Positions 25,856 through 33,010 of a stretch of 36,864 nucleotides of DNA are shown piece by piece. The stretch is from IMG/VR virus record IMGVR_UViG_3300048104_000129, positions 1 to 36,864 of that record, one strand, 5' to 3'. Each line of letters opens with the position of its first letter. The stretch's first letter is position 1. This DNA is from a virus. The notes beneath the pieces are model-generated. The model did no database searches. It was not told where the DNA came from and saw only the letters and a program-made list of their open reading frames with translations. A program made the position numbers and the translations under genes.

Positions 25856-26050
25856 ATGGACATTATATTAAAAGCCCTTAAATCTAAAACTGTACAGTTC
25901 TCAATAGCTTTAGCCGTACTTAGCATACTGCAAGGCTATGTAGGATTCTTGCCTGTATCACCAGCAGGACAAGCTGTTGTTGGCTGCGTCATTGCATCCT
26001 GTGTCACTGTACTGCGTTTTGTAACTGTGGCTCCAATAGCGGAGAAGTAA
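25856..26050 (+). CDS. Small two-TM membrane protein, holin-like
   Basis: A 64-residue protein from the ATG at 25856, which has AGGTGA 6 nt upstream; an in-frame GTG nine bases earlier would overlap the chaperone stop and is less likely. Two hydrophobic helices (VQFSIALAVLSILQGYVGFL, and VVGCVIASCVTVLRFVTVA) are joined by a short PVSPAGQA turn and flanked by Lys, as in class II holins. It stands apart from the main lysis cassette, so it may be a second holin or an antiholin, or unrelated. A similar gene often precedes tail genes in marine phages, from memory. Confidence 0.6.
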   Translation: MDIILKALKSKTVQFSIALAVLSILQGYVGFLPVSPAGQAVVGCVIASCVTVLRFVTVAPIAEK

Positions 26051-26051
26051 A

Positions 26052-26507
26052 ATGATTGCAGAGATCAGTTTATTAGTAGGTGGTTTAAAGGCCCTTAACG
26101 AGGGCATCGCTGTCGTTAAAGAGTCTGGTAGCAACCTGACTGGTCTCGCTAAAGTTTTCAGCACCCTGACGGAAAGCAAGCAAGCGGTCGAGAAGATTGA
26201 GGCTGCTGCTGAAGACGGCGATCACATTCTGACTCAGGAAGAAGCGCTTGAGCTGGCCTGGGCAAAGAACGAGATTCGCGAGAAAGAGAAAGAGTTAAAG
26301 AAGGTTACGCCACGGCAGGTGTGGCGCGACATGTTGGCCATCCAACACAAATCGCTGATGGAGCACAAACATAAGCTCGAGAAAGAGCGCCTAGCGCGTA
26401 ACCGAGCAATCACTAAGCGCGACGATCTAATAAAGAATGTAGTCGGTAGTTGCCTACTTCTATGCGTCGGAGTTGGAGTAACGTATTTCTGGATGCCACT
26501 CGTTTAA
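26052..26507 (+). CDS. Coiled-coil membrane-anchored protein of unknown function
   Basis: A 151-residue protein. The N-terminal helix (EISLLVGGLKALNEGIAVVKESG) is amphipathic. The centre (about residues 65-125) is a charged coil, including KNEIREKEKELKKVTPRQVWRDMLAIQHKSLMEHKHKLEKERLARNRA. The C-terminal about 25 residues form one transmembrane helix (VVGSCLLLCVGVGVTYFWMPLV). The family looks like one commonly seen near tail genes in marine phages but with no function I can name. A spanin-like or tail-associated role is possible. GGAG lies 7 nt before the ATG. It is the last gene of module A. Confidence 0.6.
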   Translation: MIAEISLLVGGLKALNEGIAVVKESGSNLTGLAKVFSTLTESKQAVEKIEAAAEDGDHILTQEEALELAWAKNEIREKEKELKKVTPRQVWRDMLAIQHKSLMEHKHKLEKERLARNRAITKRDDLIKNVVGSCLLLCVGVGVTYFWMPLV

Positions 26508-26521
26508 CTCAGCTTCCACAG

Positions 26522-26542
26522 TAATAGTAACGCTATTATAAT
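26522..26542 (+). promoter_or_regulatory. 21-bp promoter/operator element before tail module B
   Basis: TAATAGTAACGCTA, then T, then TATAAT. TAATAG (26522-26527) and CTATTA (26533-26538) are a perfect dyad with 5-bp spacing. It lies in the 50-nt gap before the nozzle candidate. With TATAAT as -10, transcription would start around 26549, only about 9 nt before the ATG and within the Shine-Dalgarno (AGAGG, 26548-26552). A plain sigma70 promoter is therefore questionable, and an operator role is equally possible. Confidence 0.55.
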
Positions 26543-26557
26543 GTCGTAGAGGTAATC

Positions 26558-28273
26558 ATGGCATATTTTAAAAGAGACAGGTTTTCAGGTACCGCACCAG
26601 GCGTATCCCCGCGTCTGCTCGCCGAGCAATTCGGGCAAGTAGCACAGAACGTAGACCTCGAATCGGGGCGAATAGTCGCGATCAAAGACGATACGGACAT
26701 ATACACACTGCAGAACGGTTCTCGTCGCTCGATCTATTACTACCGCGATACAAGCTGGCTCGAATGGTCAGAGGATGGGGTGTCCGTTGTCCCTGGTCCT
26801 ATTCCAGGAGATACAACGGACCGCCTGTATTTCACTGGTGACGACTACCCCCGCATGGGGACGGTAGCAACTCTGGTATCAGGCAGTAGCGGATACCCAG
26901 TGAACTCGTACAGACTTGGGGTGCCTGCGCCATTGAACGCGCCAACAGTAGCAGTTAATGGCGCGGCGGATGCCACGCTTACTCCCAACGATGTCAGTTA
27001 CGTTTACACGCTCGTGACCGCGTTTGGCGAAGAAGGCCCACCGAGCGCCCCAAGTTCGATCGTTCAGTTAGATGACTCACAGACTACGACCATTAGTTTT
27101 CCTGCGTCGGACTTACCCTCTGGCAACTACAATTTTACTACTGGCGCTTTAAAGCGCATTTACCGCTCTAACACTGGCTCGACTAACACGCAGTTTCAGT
27201 TTGTTGACCAGATAGGCTATACGGCCACTTCGTTTACAGACACCAAAGACGCTGCGACTCTGGGTGAAGTACTACCCAGCGCAACCTGGATTGGGCCGCC
27301 TGACGACGCAGTGGTCAATGGCGTTACTTTATACCCAGACGGGCCTCTCAGGGGGCTGATTCCATTAGCCCAAGGCGTGATGGCGGGCTTCACAGGTAAA
27401 CGCTTTTGTCTTAGCGAACCCTTTCTCCCTCACGCGTGGCCGATTCAATATCGGATTACCACTGAAGAAGACATTGTTGCCATAGCGTCTACAGCAAATG
27501 GTGTAGCTGCACTGACTGATGGTCAGCCTTACTTCATTACGGGCACCGAACCGAGTGCAATGACCGCGGTCCGTGTAGATCTAGCGCAAGCCTGTGTCAA
27601 CGAACACAGTGTCGTGGACATGGGTGACTATGTTCTTTATGCAGGGCCAGACGGTTTATGTGCCGTGCAGAGCGCTTCGGGGTCCGTGGTCACGAACGGG
27701 CTTATCTCTGTCGACCAGTGGAATGCTGATTACAATCCGACCACGATCCGCGCATTTAAGCACGAAGGTACATATGTTGCGTTCCACGCAACAGGTGGTT
27801 GGGTGTACGACCCTCGGGGTGACGAGAACGCCTTAACCACAATAACACTGTCCTCAGCGGTACGCGGTGGGTACATGAACCCGAAAGACGGGCAGCTGTA
27901 CATAATTGTAGGCAACAAGATCCGTAAATATCGCGGCGGCAGTAGCAGTAAAACCGCGACCTTTAAGAGTAAGAAGTTTGTTACGCCCTCACCGGTGTCT
28001 ATGGGCTGGGTGTCAGTCCACGCTAATGAGTACCCCGCTACAGTAAAAGTGTATGGCGATGGCACTTTAATCGCGCACTACACGCTCACCCAGTCTGGCT
28101 CCACATACACACAAGCAACTACAGTTCCCAGCGGTATTGGTAGTGGCACGTTGCGCGAGCCAGTAATGCGTATGCCTGCGGTCGTAGCCCAGGAGTGGGA
28201 GATACAGGTTGAAGGCACTGACATCAATGAGTTCTGCCTTGCGCAGAGCATGGACGAGATTCGCCAGTCATGA
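26558..28273 (+). CDS. Tail nozzle/tail tube protein candidate
   Basis: A 571-residue beta-rich protein with segments typical of phage nozzle-type proteins: FSGTAPGVSPRLLAEQFGQVAQNVDLESGRI (about 10-40), LGVPAPLNAPTVAV (about 120), a fibronectin-like strand set (DVSYVYTLVTAFGEEGPPSAPSS, about 147-170), YRSNTGSTNTQFQFVDQI (about 205-222), then a central repeat region. Residues about 300-470 contain beta-propeller-like GVAALTDGQPYFITGTEP and YVLYAGPDGLCAVQ segments. The role as nozzle (like P22 gp10 or T7 gp12) is inferred from these patterns. It is displaced downstream of the lysis genes and tail module A. The stop overlaps the next start (ATGA). Confidence 0.6.
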   Translation: MAYFKRDRFSGTAPGVSPRLLAEQFGQVAQNVDLESGRIVAIKDDTDIYTLQNGSRRSIYYYRDTSWLEWSEDGVSVVPGPIPGDTTDRLYFTGDDYPRMGTVATLVSGSSGYPVNSYRLGVPAPLNAPTVAVNGAADATLTPNDVSYVYTLVTAFGEEGPPSAPSSIVQLDDSQTTTISFPASDLPSGNYNFTTGALKRIYRSNTGSTNTQFQFVDQIGYTATSFTDTKDAATLGEVLPSATWIGPPDDAVVNGVTLYPDGPLRGLIPLAQGVMAGFTGKRFCLSEPFLPHAWPIQYRITTEEDIVAIASTANGVAALTDGQPYFITGTEPSAMTAVRVDLAQACVNEHSVVDMGDYVLYAGPDGLCAVQSASGSVVTNGLISVDQWNADYNPTTIRAFKHEGTYVAFHATGGWVYDPRGDENALTTITLSSAVRGGYMNPKDGQLYIIVGNKIRKYRGGSSSKTATFKSKKFVTPSPVSMGWVSVHANEYPATVKVYGDGTLIAHYTLTQSGSTYTQATTVPSGIGSGTLREPVMRMPAVVAQEWEIQVEGTDINEFCLAQSMDEIRQS

Positions 28274-30504
28274 CCGTTGTTCGAACAGATCGCCCGACCA
28301 AAGTTCCAGGTTTTCCTAAGACTCCTGCGAACGTTGATCCGCAAATGCGGCAGTTTCTTGAGGCAATCGTTGAAGCGCTTGATATCCGCCTGGGTCGAAA
28401 AGGCGACCCGACCGACAGGGCAATTACGCTCCGTGAGCTTATTGAGTCAGGTCTTGCCAAAAGGCTGAAGGCGTCTCCGTATGACCCCAATAATTTTGGT
28501 AACAGCAGTTTAGGTTTTGAGGGACCCATCCCCATAGGAGCTTTCCCAACGGCCCCTACGGGCGTTCTTGTTGAAGCTGCATACTCTCAGATCAACATCT
28601 TTTTTGATGTGCCTTACTACTTAGGCCACGCGCAAACAGAAATTTGGTCGCATACTTCTGACGTTCTGGGTGATGCTACCCTGGCTGGCGTAACTATCGG
28701 CCGGTCTTTCGTCGATCTTGTAGGTTCAGGAGCGACCAGGTACTACTGGCTGCGACATGTAAACTCTAACGGAGTTCACGGCCCGTGGAACGCTAGCGCA
28801 GGAATACTCGGGGAGACTGCACCAGATGTGGACCATTTGCTTGACGTTTTATCGGGGTCAATCACTTCCAGCGAGCTTGCTACAAGCCTGACGACAAAAC
28901 TTGACGGTTTTGAAGACGATATTGCCGACTTGGAAACAACTTTTGGGTCAACAGCCGCTGCGGCAACAAGTGCAGCAGCCGCTGCTGCCAGTGAGTCTGC
29001 GGCTATAGCAGCTAAAGCGGCTGCTTTGTTAGCGCAAGCTGGAGCGGAAACAGCAGAAGATAATGCTGTGATTGCACAGACTGCCGCTGAAACCGCAGAA
29101 GCCAACGCATCTACCTCTGAGACCGCTGCCTCTAATTCGGCTACGGGGGCTGCTGGATCAGCGTCTAATGCTGCGACTTCAGCGACAGCAGCGGCTAACT
29201 CATCTACAGCGGCAGGAAACTCAGCATCTGCTGCTTCAACCAGTGAAAGCAATGCCAGTTCTTTTGCTACTAGCGCAGGGAGCGGGGCAACGGCTTCTCA
29301 GGCCGCTAAAGTCGCAGCCGAAACTGCTTCTACAAACGCAGCTAACTCAGCCAGTGCCGCATCGACCAGCGCAAGTAATGCGTCAGCTAGCGAAAGTGCT
29401 GCTGGGGCATCATCTACGGCTGCTAGTACAGCCAAGACTGCGGCAGAAACAGCTCAAAGTAATGCTGAGACAGCAGAGACTAATGCAGCGACATCTGAAA
29501 CAAATGCGTCGGGGTCAGCTTCTTCTGCATCAACGTCTGCTACTAATGCCGCCAACTCAGCCACGGCTGCGGGTAACTCAGCTTCAGCTGCAAATACCAG
29601 TGCTCAAACTGCGTCTAGTCAGGCAACTGCAGCTGGTCAATCTGCTAGCGCCGCGTCTGTAAGTCAAACTGCTGCGAGTACCTCAGAAGGTAATGCAGCT
29701 AATTCCGCAAGTGCAGCAGCGACTAGTGCAACTACTGCGTCAGCATCTGAAACAGCGGCTGGTCAAAGCGCCACTACCGCTAGCGGCCATGCCAATACTG
29801 CAAGTACAAAGGCTGGCCAGGCATCTACTTTTGCTTCAAACGCAGCTACCTCAGCAACTAATGCCGCAGGTTCGGCTTCCTCGGCAGCAAGTACAGTCAA
29901 CGGGCTGACTGCTCGGCTAAACGATGTAAACGATACGGGGTCCGGTAGCGCGGTTACGGTCGAGCAAGCATATTCGGCTACTGCGACAAACTCTGGGAAT
30001 ATTACTAGCTTGCAAGGGCAGTACACAGTCAAGATTGATGCTAATGGCGCAGTGGCTGGGTTTGGACTTGCCAGCACATCTACTAGCTTAGGTACAAATG
30101 AGAGTGAGTTTTACGTTAACGCTGACCGCTTTGCCATTATGCGCGGAGGTTCCGATACGACTGCTGCTGTAACGCCTTTTGTTGTTCAGGCGACGCCTAC
30201 AACAATCAACGGTCAGACTGTACCCGCTGGCGTTTATATGGACGCTGCCTTTATTAAAAACGCGTCGATTACTTCAGCTAAAATAGGCTCTGTAAACGCC
30301 AACTCCATTAACGCTGGCTCGCTTAACGCGAACTTCATCAGTGGGGGGACAATCGATGCTTCGCAAGTAAACATCGCGGGCGTTGGTACGGGCTTAAACA
30401 TTTCTTCTGCAAGTACTGGCTCGCGGATGGCTATCGCTTCTGACCATATCAAGATATTTGATGGCAATACGCTCCGTGTGCAGCTTGGTAATTTGTCAGC
30501 GTAA
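28270..30504 (+). CDS. Long tail fibre, Ala/Ser coil with J-like C-terminus (module B)
   Basis: A 744-residue protein in three parts. Residues about 1-225 are an attachment and fibronectin-like region (RQFLEAIVEALDIRLGRKGD, then YYWLRHVNSNGVHGPWNAS). Residues about 227-545 form a very long Ala/Ser/Thr/Asn coil with 'NAATSATAAANSATAAGNSASAASTS'-type repeats, like the phage tail fibre repeat of lambda Stf. Residues about 550-744 match the central tail protein J C-terminal domain (DUF1983 type): EQAYSATATNSGNITSLQGQYTVKIDANGAVAGFGL, then YVNADRFAIM, then DAAFIKNASITSAKIGSVNANSINAGSLNANFISGGTIDASQVNI. It is expected to be a trimeric fibre carrying a tip formed by the next genes. Confidence 0.82.
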   Translation: MTVVRTDRPTKVPGFPKTPANVDPQMRQFLEAIVEALDIRLGRKGDPTDRAITLRELIESGLAKRLKASPYDPNNFGNSSLGFEGPIPIGAFPTAPTGVLVEAAYSQINIFFDVPYYLGHAQTEIWSHTSDVLGDATLAGVTIGRSFVDLVGSGATRYYWLRHVNSNGVHGPWNASAGILGETAPDVDHLLDVLSGSITSSELATSLTTKLDGFEDDIADLETTFGSTAAAATSAAAAAASESAAIAAKAAALLAQAGAETAEDNAVIAQTAAETAEANASTSETAASNSATGAAGSASNAATSATAAANSSTAAGNSASAASTSESNASSFATSAGSGATASQAAKVAAETASTNAANSASAASTSASNASASESAAGASSTAASTAKTAAETAQSNAETAETNAATSETNASGSASSASTSATNAANSATAAGNSASAANTSAQTASSQATAAGQSASAASVSQTAASTSEGNAANSASAAATSATTASASETAAGQSATTASGHANTASTKAGQASTFASNAATSATNAAGSASSAASTVNGLTARLNDVNDTGSGSAVTVEQAYSATATNSGNITSLQGQYTVKIDANGAVAGFGLASTSTSLGTNESEFYVNADRFAIMRGGSDTTAAVTPFVVQATPTTINGQTVPAGVYMDAAFIKNASITSAKIGSVNANSINAGSLNANFISGGTIDASQVNIAGVGTGLNISSASTGSRMAIASDHIKIFDGNTLRVQLGNLSA
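28950..29905 (+). repeat. Degenerate Ala/Ser-coding repeats in the fibre gene
   Basis: About 950 nt of imperfect repeats encoding Ala/Ser/Thr/Asn heptad-like units. Runs of GCN and AGT codons create long spurious Leu/Gln-rich and Val/Ala-rich ORFs in other frames. Such tracts vary in length by recombination. Confidence 0.75.
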
Positions 30505-31178
30505 TGGCTACGTACACGGTTGGGATTACGAGTAGCTCTTCGGTTAGTCATTACCCGCTGACTACGAGTGCAACACAAAACATTCAATCTAACGATACTG
30601 TCAGTCTAACGGCTACAGTAGGGACTAGCACAACTGCTCAAGCTACAAGCCTTACTAACGAAACATACTCAGTAGCTGTGTTTACGCTCTTAAATTGCAC
30701 AGTCAGCCCATCTTCAAACGTTAGGTCAGGCGATACGGTCACAGTAACACCTGTTAATAACAACACGAGTTACAGGTGCGAAGTTGTAATCACTCATTAC
30801 CATGAAAACCCAGTAGGAGGTTCTGCGGGCGCAAATCGGCAGACTAAAACATTTGTCCTCAGTGGTGCAGTGGGAGTGCTACCTGTCTATGGCTTGGAGA
30901 TATTTGATGCCAACGGTAATTCAAGGCTGCGGTATGACAACAGGCTGTGTAAATTTAACAGCGTTTTTACTGGCACGCTCTCTGGCCAATCAGCAACCTT
31001 GTCCGTCCCAGGCATCGCATCGGATGGCACCTGGGGCATAAGCAACCAAGCCCAAAACAGCCTTGTGAAATGCTTTATCGGTACAAATATTATTGCTCTA
31101 AGTAAGGCCAATTTCGGTTCGTCCGGCAACTTGTACGGCGGCAATTCAAACTACGAAATCATAGTGTTTAGGGTCTGA
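30504..31178 (+). CDS. Tail tip protein with YGLEIFD motif (DUF6453-like)
   Basis: A 224-residue protein. An N-terminal Ig-like beta region (about 1-110) has many Ser/Thr, NNNTSYRCEVVITHY near 85-100. The C-terminal domain begins at residue 129 with YGLEIFDANGNSRLRYDNRLCKF. I recognise the 'YGL.iF...G...l....RL.rF' signature as DUF6453-like, a small phage tail-associated domain. The same signature recurs in the next gene. It is likely to be at the distal tip of the module B fibre. The start overlaps the fibre stop (TAATG). Confidence 0.62.
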   Translation: MATYTVGITSSSSVSHYPLTTSATQNIQSNDTVSLTATVGTSTTAQATSLTNETYSVAVFTLLNCTVSPSSNVRSGDTVTVTPVNNNTSYRCEVVITHYHENPVGGSAGANRQTKTFVLSGAVGVLPVYGLEIFDANGNSRLRYDNRLCKFNSVFTGTLSGQSATLSVPGIASDGTWGISNQAQNSLVKCFIGTNIIALSKANFGSSGNLYGGNSNYEIIVFRV

Positions 31179-31179
31179 C

Positions 31180-32043
31180 ATGCCTTACGGTTTTCTTTCA
31201 AACACAGACAACGGTTATGCACAGATAGACGGTGAAAACCTTCAGCTTAAAGTAATAGCTAGCGGTAGCGTTGTGCCTGGCGTAATAGGTACTTCTTCAT
31301 CTGACAAGGATGCTTTGGGGAATTTGTACTACCCATTTACAGGACGTGCTTCAGGTTGGAACCCAAACAAAGCAGCAGTCTCCATCTCAATTCCATCAGG
31401 GTATGACACAAAAGACGTTTTTGTTTTTGCAAAACCCTCTAACGCTAACCAGTCTACAAAGATGATTGGCTGTCTATTTGGTACATACCAAGGTACGGGG
31501 TACGTAAAGATTACTTGCCCTGAATGGGTGAGCTGGGGGTCAAACACAGTCGACTATAAGTTGTGTGCGGTGAACAGCGCCGAAGATGAAAACACTTCGT
31601 ACGGCCTGCGGGTATTCACCGCTTCTGGTGGGTTAGGGTTTTCAAGCAACCGCGTTAACTTTAAAGGCGAGCAATTTGCTTACGGCACGCCTAGTAGGAA
31701 TATGACATCGACAAGCAGCACTTACTCTGGCTCTACGGTTATCGGCCCGTTGTACTTTGATAAGCCAAATGAAAAGCAGGATTACTACTGTTTTTTAAAC
31801 GGGTGCGCGGCGTTCTCAGCTTGGCAGTTAGTCCCAGGCGGAACTACCCAGGCTTCTTATACCTACAACCAAAACACGAGGGGTATTTACTGGTATCAGC
31901 CTTACGTGGAGTTTAGTTACGCAAGTACCCCCTCGATAAAAATGTATTCGGATTACAGTAAATCCCTCGCATACGGCAGCTATCTTGGTAACCAAGTTGA
32001 CTTGGCGTCAACGCGCGGGATCGTTATAGGAACTTTTGTATGA
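31180..32043 (+). CDS. Tail tip protein, paralogous tip domains
   Basis: A 287-residue protein. It starts PYGFLSNTDNGYAQIDGENLQLKV and contains a second copy of the tip signature at about residue 141 (YGLRVFTASGGLGFSSNRVNFKG), so two related domains are present. Between them lie beta-rich stretches (VSISIPSGYDTKDVFVFAKPSN, YVKITCPEWVSW). The C-terminal part is rich in Tyr, Ser and aromatic residues (YNQNTRGIYWYQPYVEFSYASTP), compatible with a receptor- or glycan-binding surface. The exact ligand cannot be inferred. The stop overlaps the chaperone start (ATGA). Confidence 0.6.
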   Translation: MPYGFLSNTDNGYAQIDGENLQLKVIASGSVVPGVIGTSSSDKDALGNLYYPFTGRASGWNPNKAAVSISIPSGYDTKDVFVFAKPSNANQSTKMIGCLFGTYQGTGYVKITCPEWVSWGSNTVDYKLCAVNSAEDENTSYGLRVFTASGGLGFSSNRVNFKGEQFAYGTPSRNMTSTSSTYSGSTVIGPLYFDKPNEKQDYYCFLNGCAAFSAWQLVPGGTTQASYTYNQNTRGIYWYQPYVEFSYASTPSIKMYSDYSKSLAYGSYLGNQVDLASTRGIVIGTFV

Positions 32044-32495
32044 AAAAATTTGCAATGGTCAATCAGACCTCCGGTGAAGCTGAGTATATCGTGTCGCCAG
32101 CAAGCGCAACAACCTACGCAGATGGCTCTATGTACGGAGAGCACTTGGCTCTCGAGATTGACGCTTCAGAGCCGAACGATGAGTTTTTAGCGACCAAGTA
32201 TTATCGAGATGGTTGGCAGTCCAGAGAGCCTCGCCCTTCTGCTGAGCATATGTGGATTGATGATGCGTGGTCAGTACCCCCGATTAGCACGGAAGATCTG
32301 TGGTCCGCGGTCCGTGTAATCCGGAATATAAAGCTAGGAGAATCGGATTGGACCCTGTTTTCCGATAGCCCCCTGTCTGACTCGGACAAAGCTGCGTGGG
32401 TCACCTACCGCGCTGCACTAAGAGATATACCCGTAACTAACGCCAACATTACTTCTGTGGAGGAAGTGGTTTGGCCAACTAAACCAGGAGACTAA
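32040..32495 (+). CDS. Tail assembly chaperone-like protein, module B
   Basis: A 151-residue protein. The N-terminal half (MVNQTSGEAEYIVSPASATTYADGSMYGEHLALEID) resembles a small fibre-associated domain. The C-terminal half (EDLWSAVRVIRNIKLGESDWTLFSDSPLSDSDKAAWVTYRAALRDIPVTNANITSVEEVVWPTKP) has the Phage_tail_APC layout with 'R..L..sDw...sDspls....a.W..YRaaLRdip'. It shares TYRAALRD with the module A chaperone at 25558-25854, so the two are likely paralogues serving different fibres. Confidence 0.75.
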   Translation: MKKFAMVNQTSGEAEYIVSPASATTYADGSMYGEHLALEIDASEPNDEFLATKYYRDGWQSREPRPSAEHMWIDDAWSVPPISTEDLWSAVRVIRNIKLGESDWTLFSDSPLSDSDKAAWVTYRAALRDIPVTNANITSVEEVVWPTKPGD

Positions 32496-32497
32496 CC

Positions 32498-32596
32498 ATG
32501 CACGCAGGCAAAGGTAAGCAGTGTTATCTGAACCAGAAAGACAAGCCAAAGAAAAAGAAGGCTAAGAAGAAGGGTAAGAAGAATTATGGCTACTAG
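32498..32596 (+). CDS. 32-residue Lys-rich peptide
   Basis: A short ORF: MHAGKGKQCYLNQKDKPK, then a KKKKAKKKGKK block and a NYGY end. GGAG lies 8 nt before the ATG, and the ATG is 2 nt after the chaperone stop, which supports translation. It is half Lys by my reading and has one Cys. Function is unknown; it could bind nucleic acid. It is too short for standard gene callers. Confidence 0.5.
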   Translation: MHAGKGKQCYLNQKDKPKKKKAKKKGKKNYGY

Positions 32597-32688
32597 GCAT
32601 ACTATTTCTGATATGCCCAGCATAAAAAACATGCATTTCCGATCACGAATGATCATCAATATAATAGCGCCTCATTCTTCAGAGGTGC

Positions 32689-32811
32689 ATGATGTTAGTT
32701 TATATGATCGTTTTTTCTTTGGTTTCGCTGAGCGCGATTGCGGTTGATGACCTGAAGGCAGCGCGTAAGCGCGTGTGTGACAGTGTCACAATCAAAGATA
32801 AACAAAAATAA
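32689..32811 (+). CDS. 40-residue putative membrane peptide
   Basis: MMLVYMIVFSLVSLSAIAVDDL, a single hydrophobic N-terminal helix, followed by KAARKRVCDSVTIKDKQK. AGAGG lies 4 nt before the first ATG (the second ATG is in frame). A TATAAT at 32660-32665 is 24 nt upstream, with no good -35. It stands alone between tail module B and the attP. It may be a small lysogenic-conversion or toxin-like peptide, or chance; evidence is limited to the promoter/Shine-Dalgarno/helix combination. Confidence 0.35.
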   Translation: MMLVYMIVFSLVSLSAIAVDDLKAARKRVCDSVTIKDKQK

Positions 32812-32839
32812 ATTAAGTAGTAGTATCAATAACTTATAC

Positions 32840-32864
32840 TATTCTAAAGTTGTACTTTAGAATA
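32840..32864. repeat. Perfect inverted repeat left of the attP core
   Basis: TATTCTAAAGT and ACTTTAGAATA separated by TGT: 11-bp perfect arms. There is no T tract, so a terminator is unlikely. It may be a binding site for integrase accessory factors. Confidence 0.7.
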
Positions 32865-32920
32865 ACACAAGTAGAACATAAGTCGTTGATATAGAACTAA
32901 TAATAGCTTTACGGGGGACA

Positions 32921-32940
32921 GAATCCCTCTCTCTCCGCCA
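32921..32940 (+). other. attP core, tRNA-Ser 3' end
   Basis: The sequence GAATCCCTCTCTCTCCGCCA equals the end of a tRNA gene: T-loop GAAT, T-stem 3' strand CCCTC, acceptor TCTCTCC, discriminator G and CCA. The G discriminator with GCCA is characteristic of tRNA-Ser. Upstream bases (ACGGGGGACA) do not fit a T-arm, so the tRNA is not complete; only the crossover core is carried. It is 70 bp from the integrase start. Confidence 0.82.
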
Positions 32941-33010
32941 GTTATCTAAGTGTATGATTTAGATAGTAAAAGTTATAGAATTAGACCCTTAGTCACACCA
33001 GGGTCACACT

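Larger units (their letters stand above)
32597..33010. other. attP region and flanks (mostly non-coding)
   Basis: About 410 bases between the last tail gene and int. It contains a weak hairpin (GGCATA/TATGCC, 32597-32618 region), the possible 40-residue peptide at 32689-32811, inverted repeats at 32840-32864 and 32943-32965, arm-like inverted sites at 32824-32835 and 32880-32891, and the tRNA-like core at 32921-32940. Two GTCACAC copies 11 bp apart (32992, 33003) lie just before the int ATG. Otherwise AT-rich and gene-free. Confidence 0.7.

Noticed and set aside
29072-29662. 196-residue Leu/Gln-rich + strand ORF inside the long fibre gene
   Set aside because: It is the alternate frame of Ala/Ser codon repeats (GCA/GCT read as CAG/CTG-like codons); no Shine-Dalgarno and a low-complexity product.
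32598-32618. GGCATA/TATGCC hairpin after the last tail gene as a terminator
   Set aside because: Only 6 bp with a 10-nt loop and no T tract on either strand at the right place.
32911-32940. A complete tRNA-Ser gene
   Set aside because: Only the last 20 bases fit a tRNA; upstream bases do not form a T-stem, anticodon arm or D-arm, so it is an attachment-site fragment.
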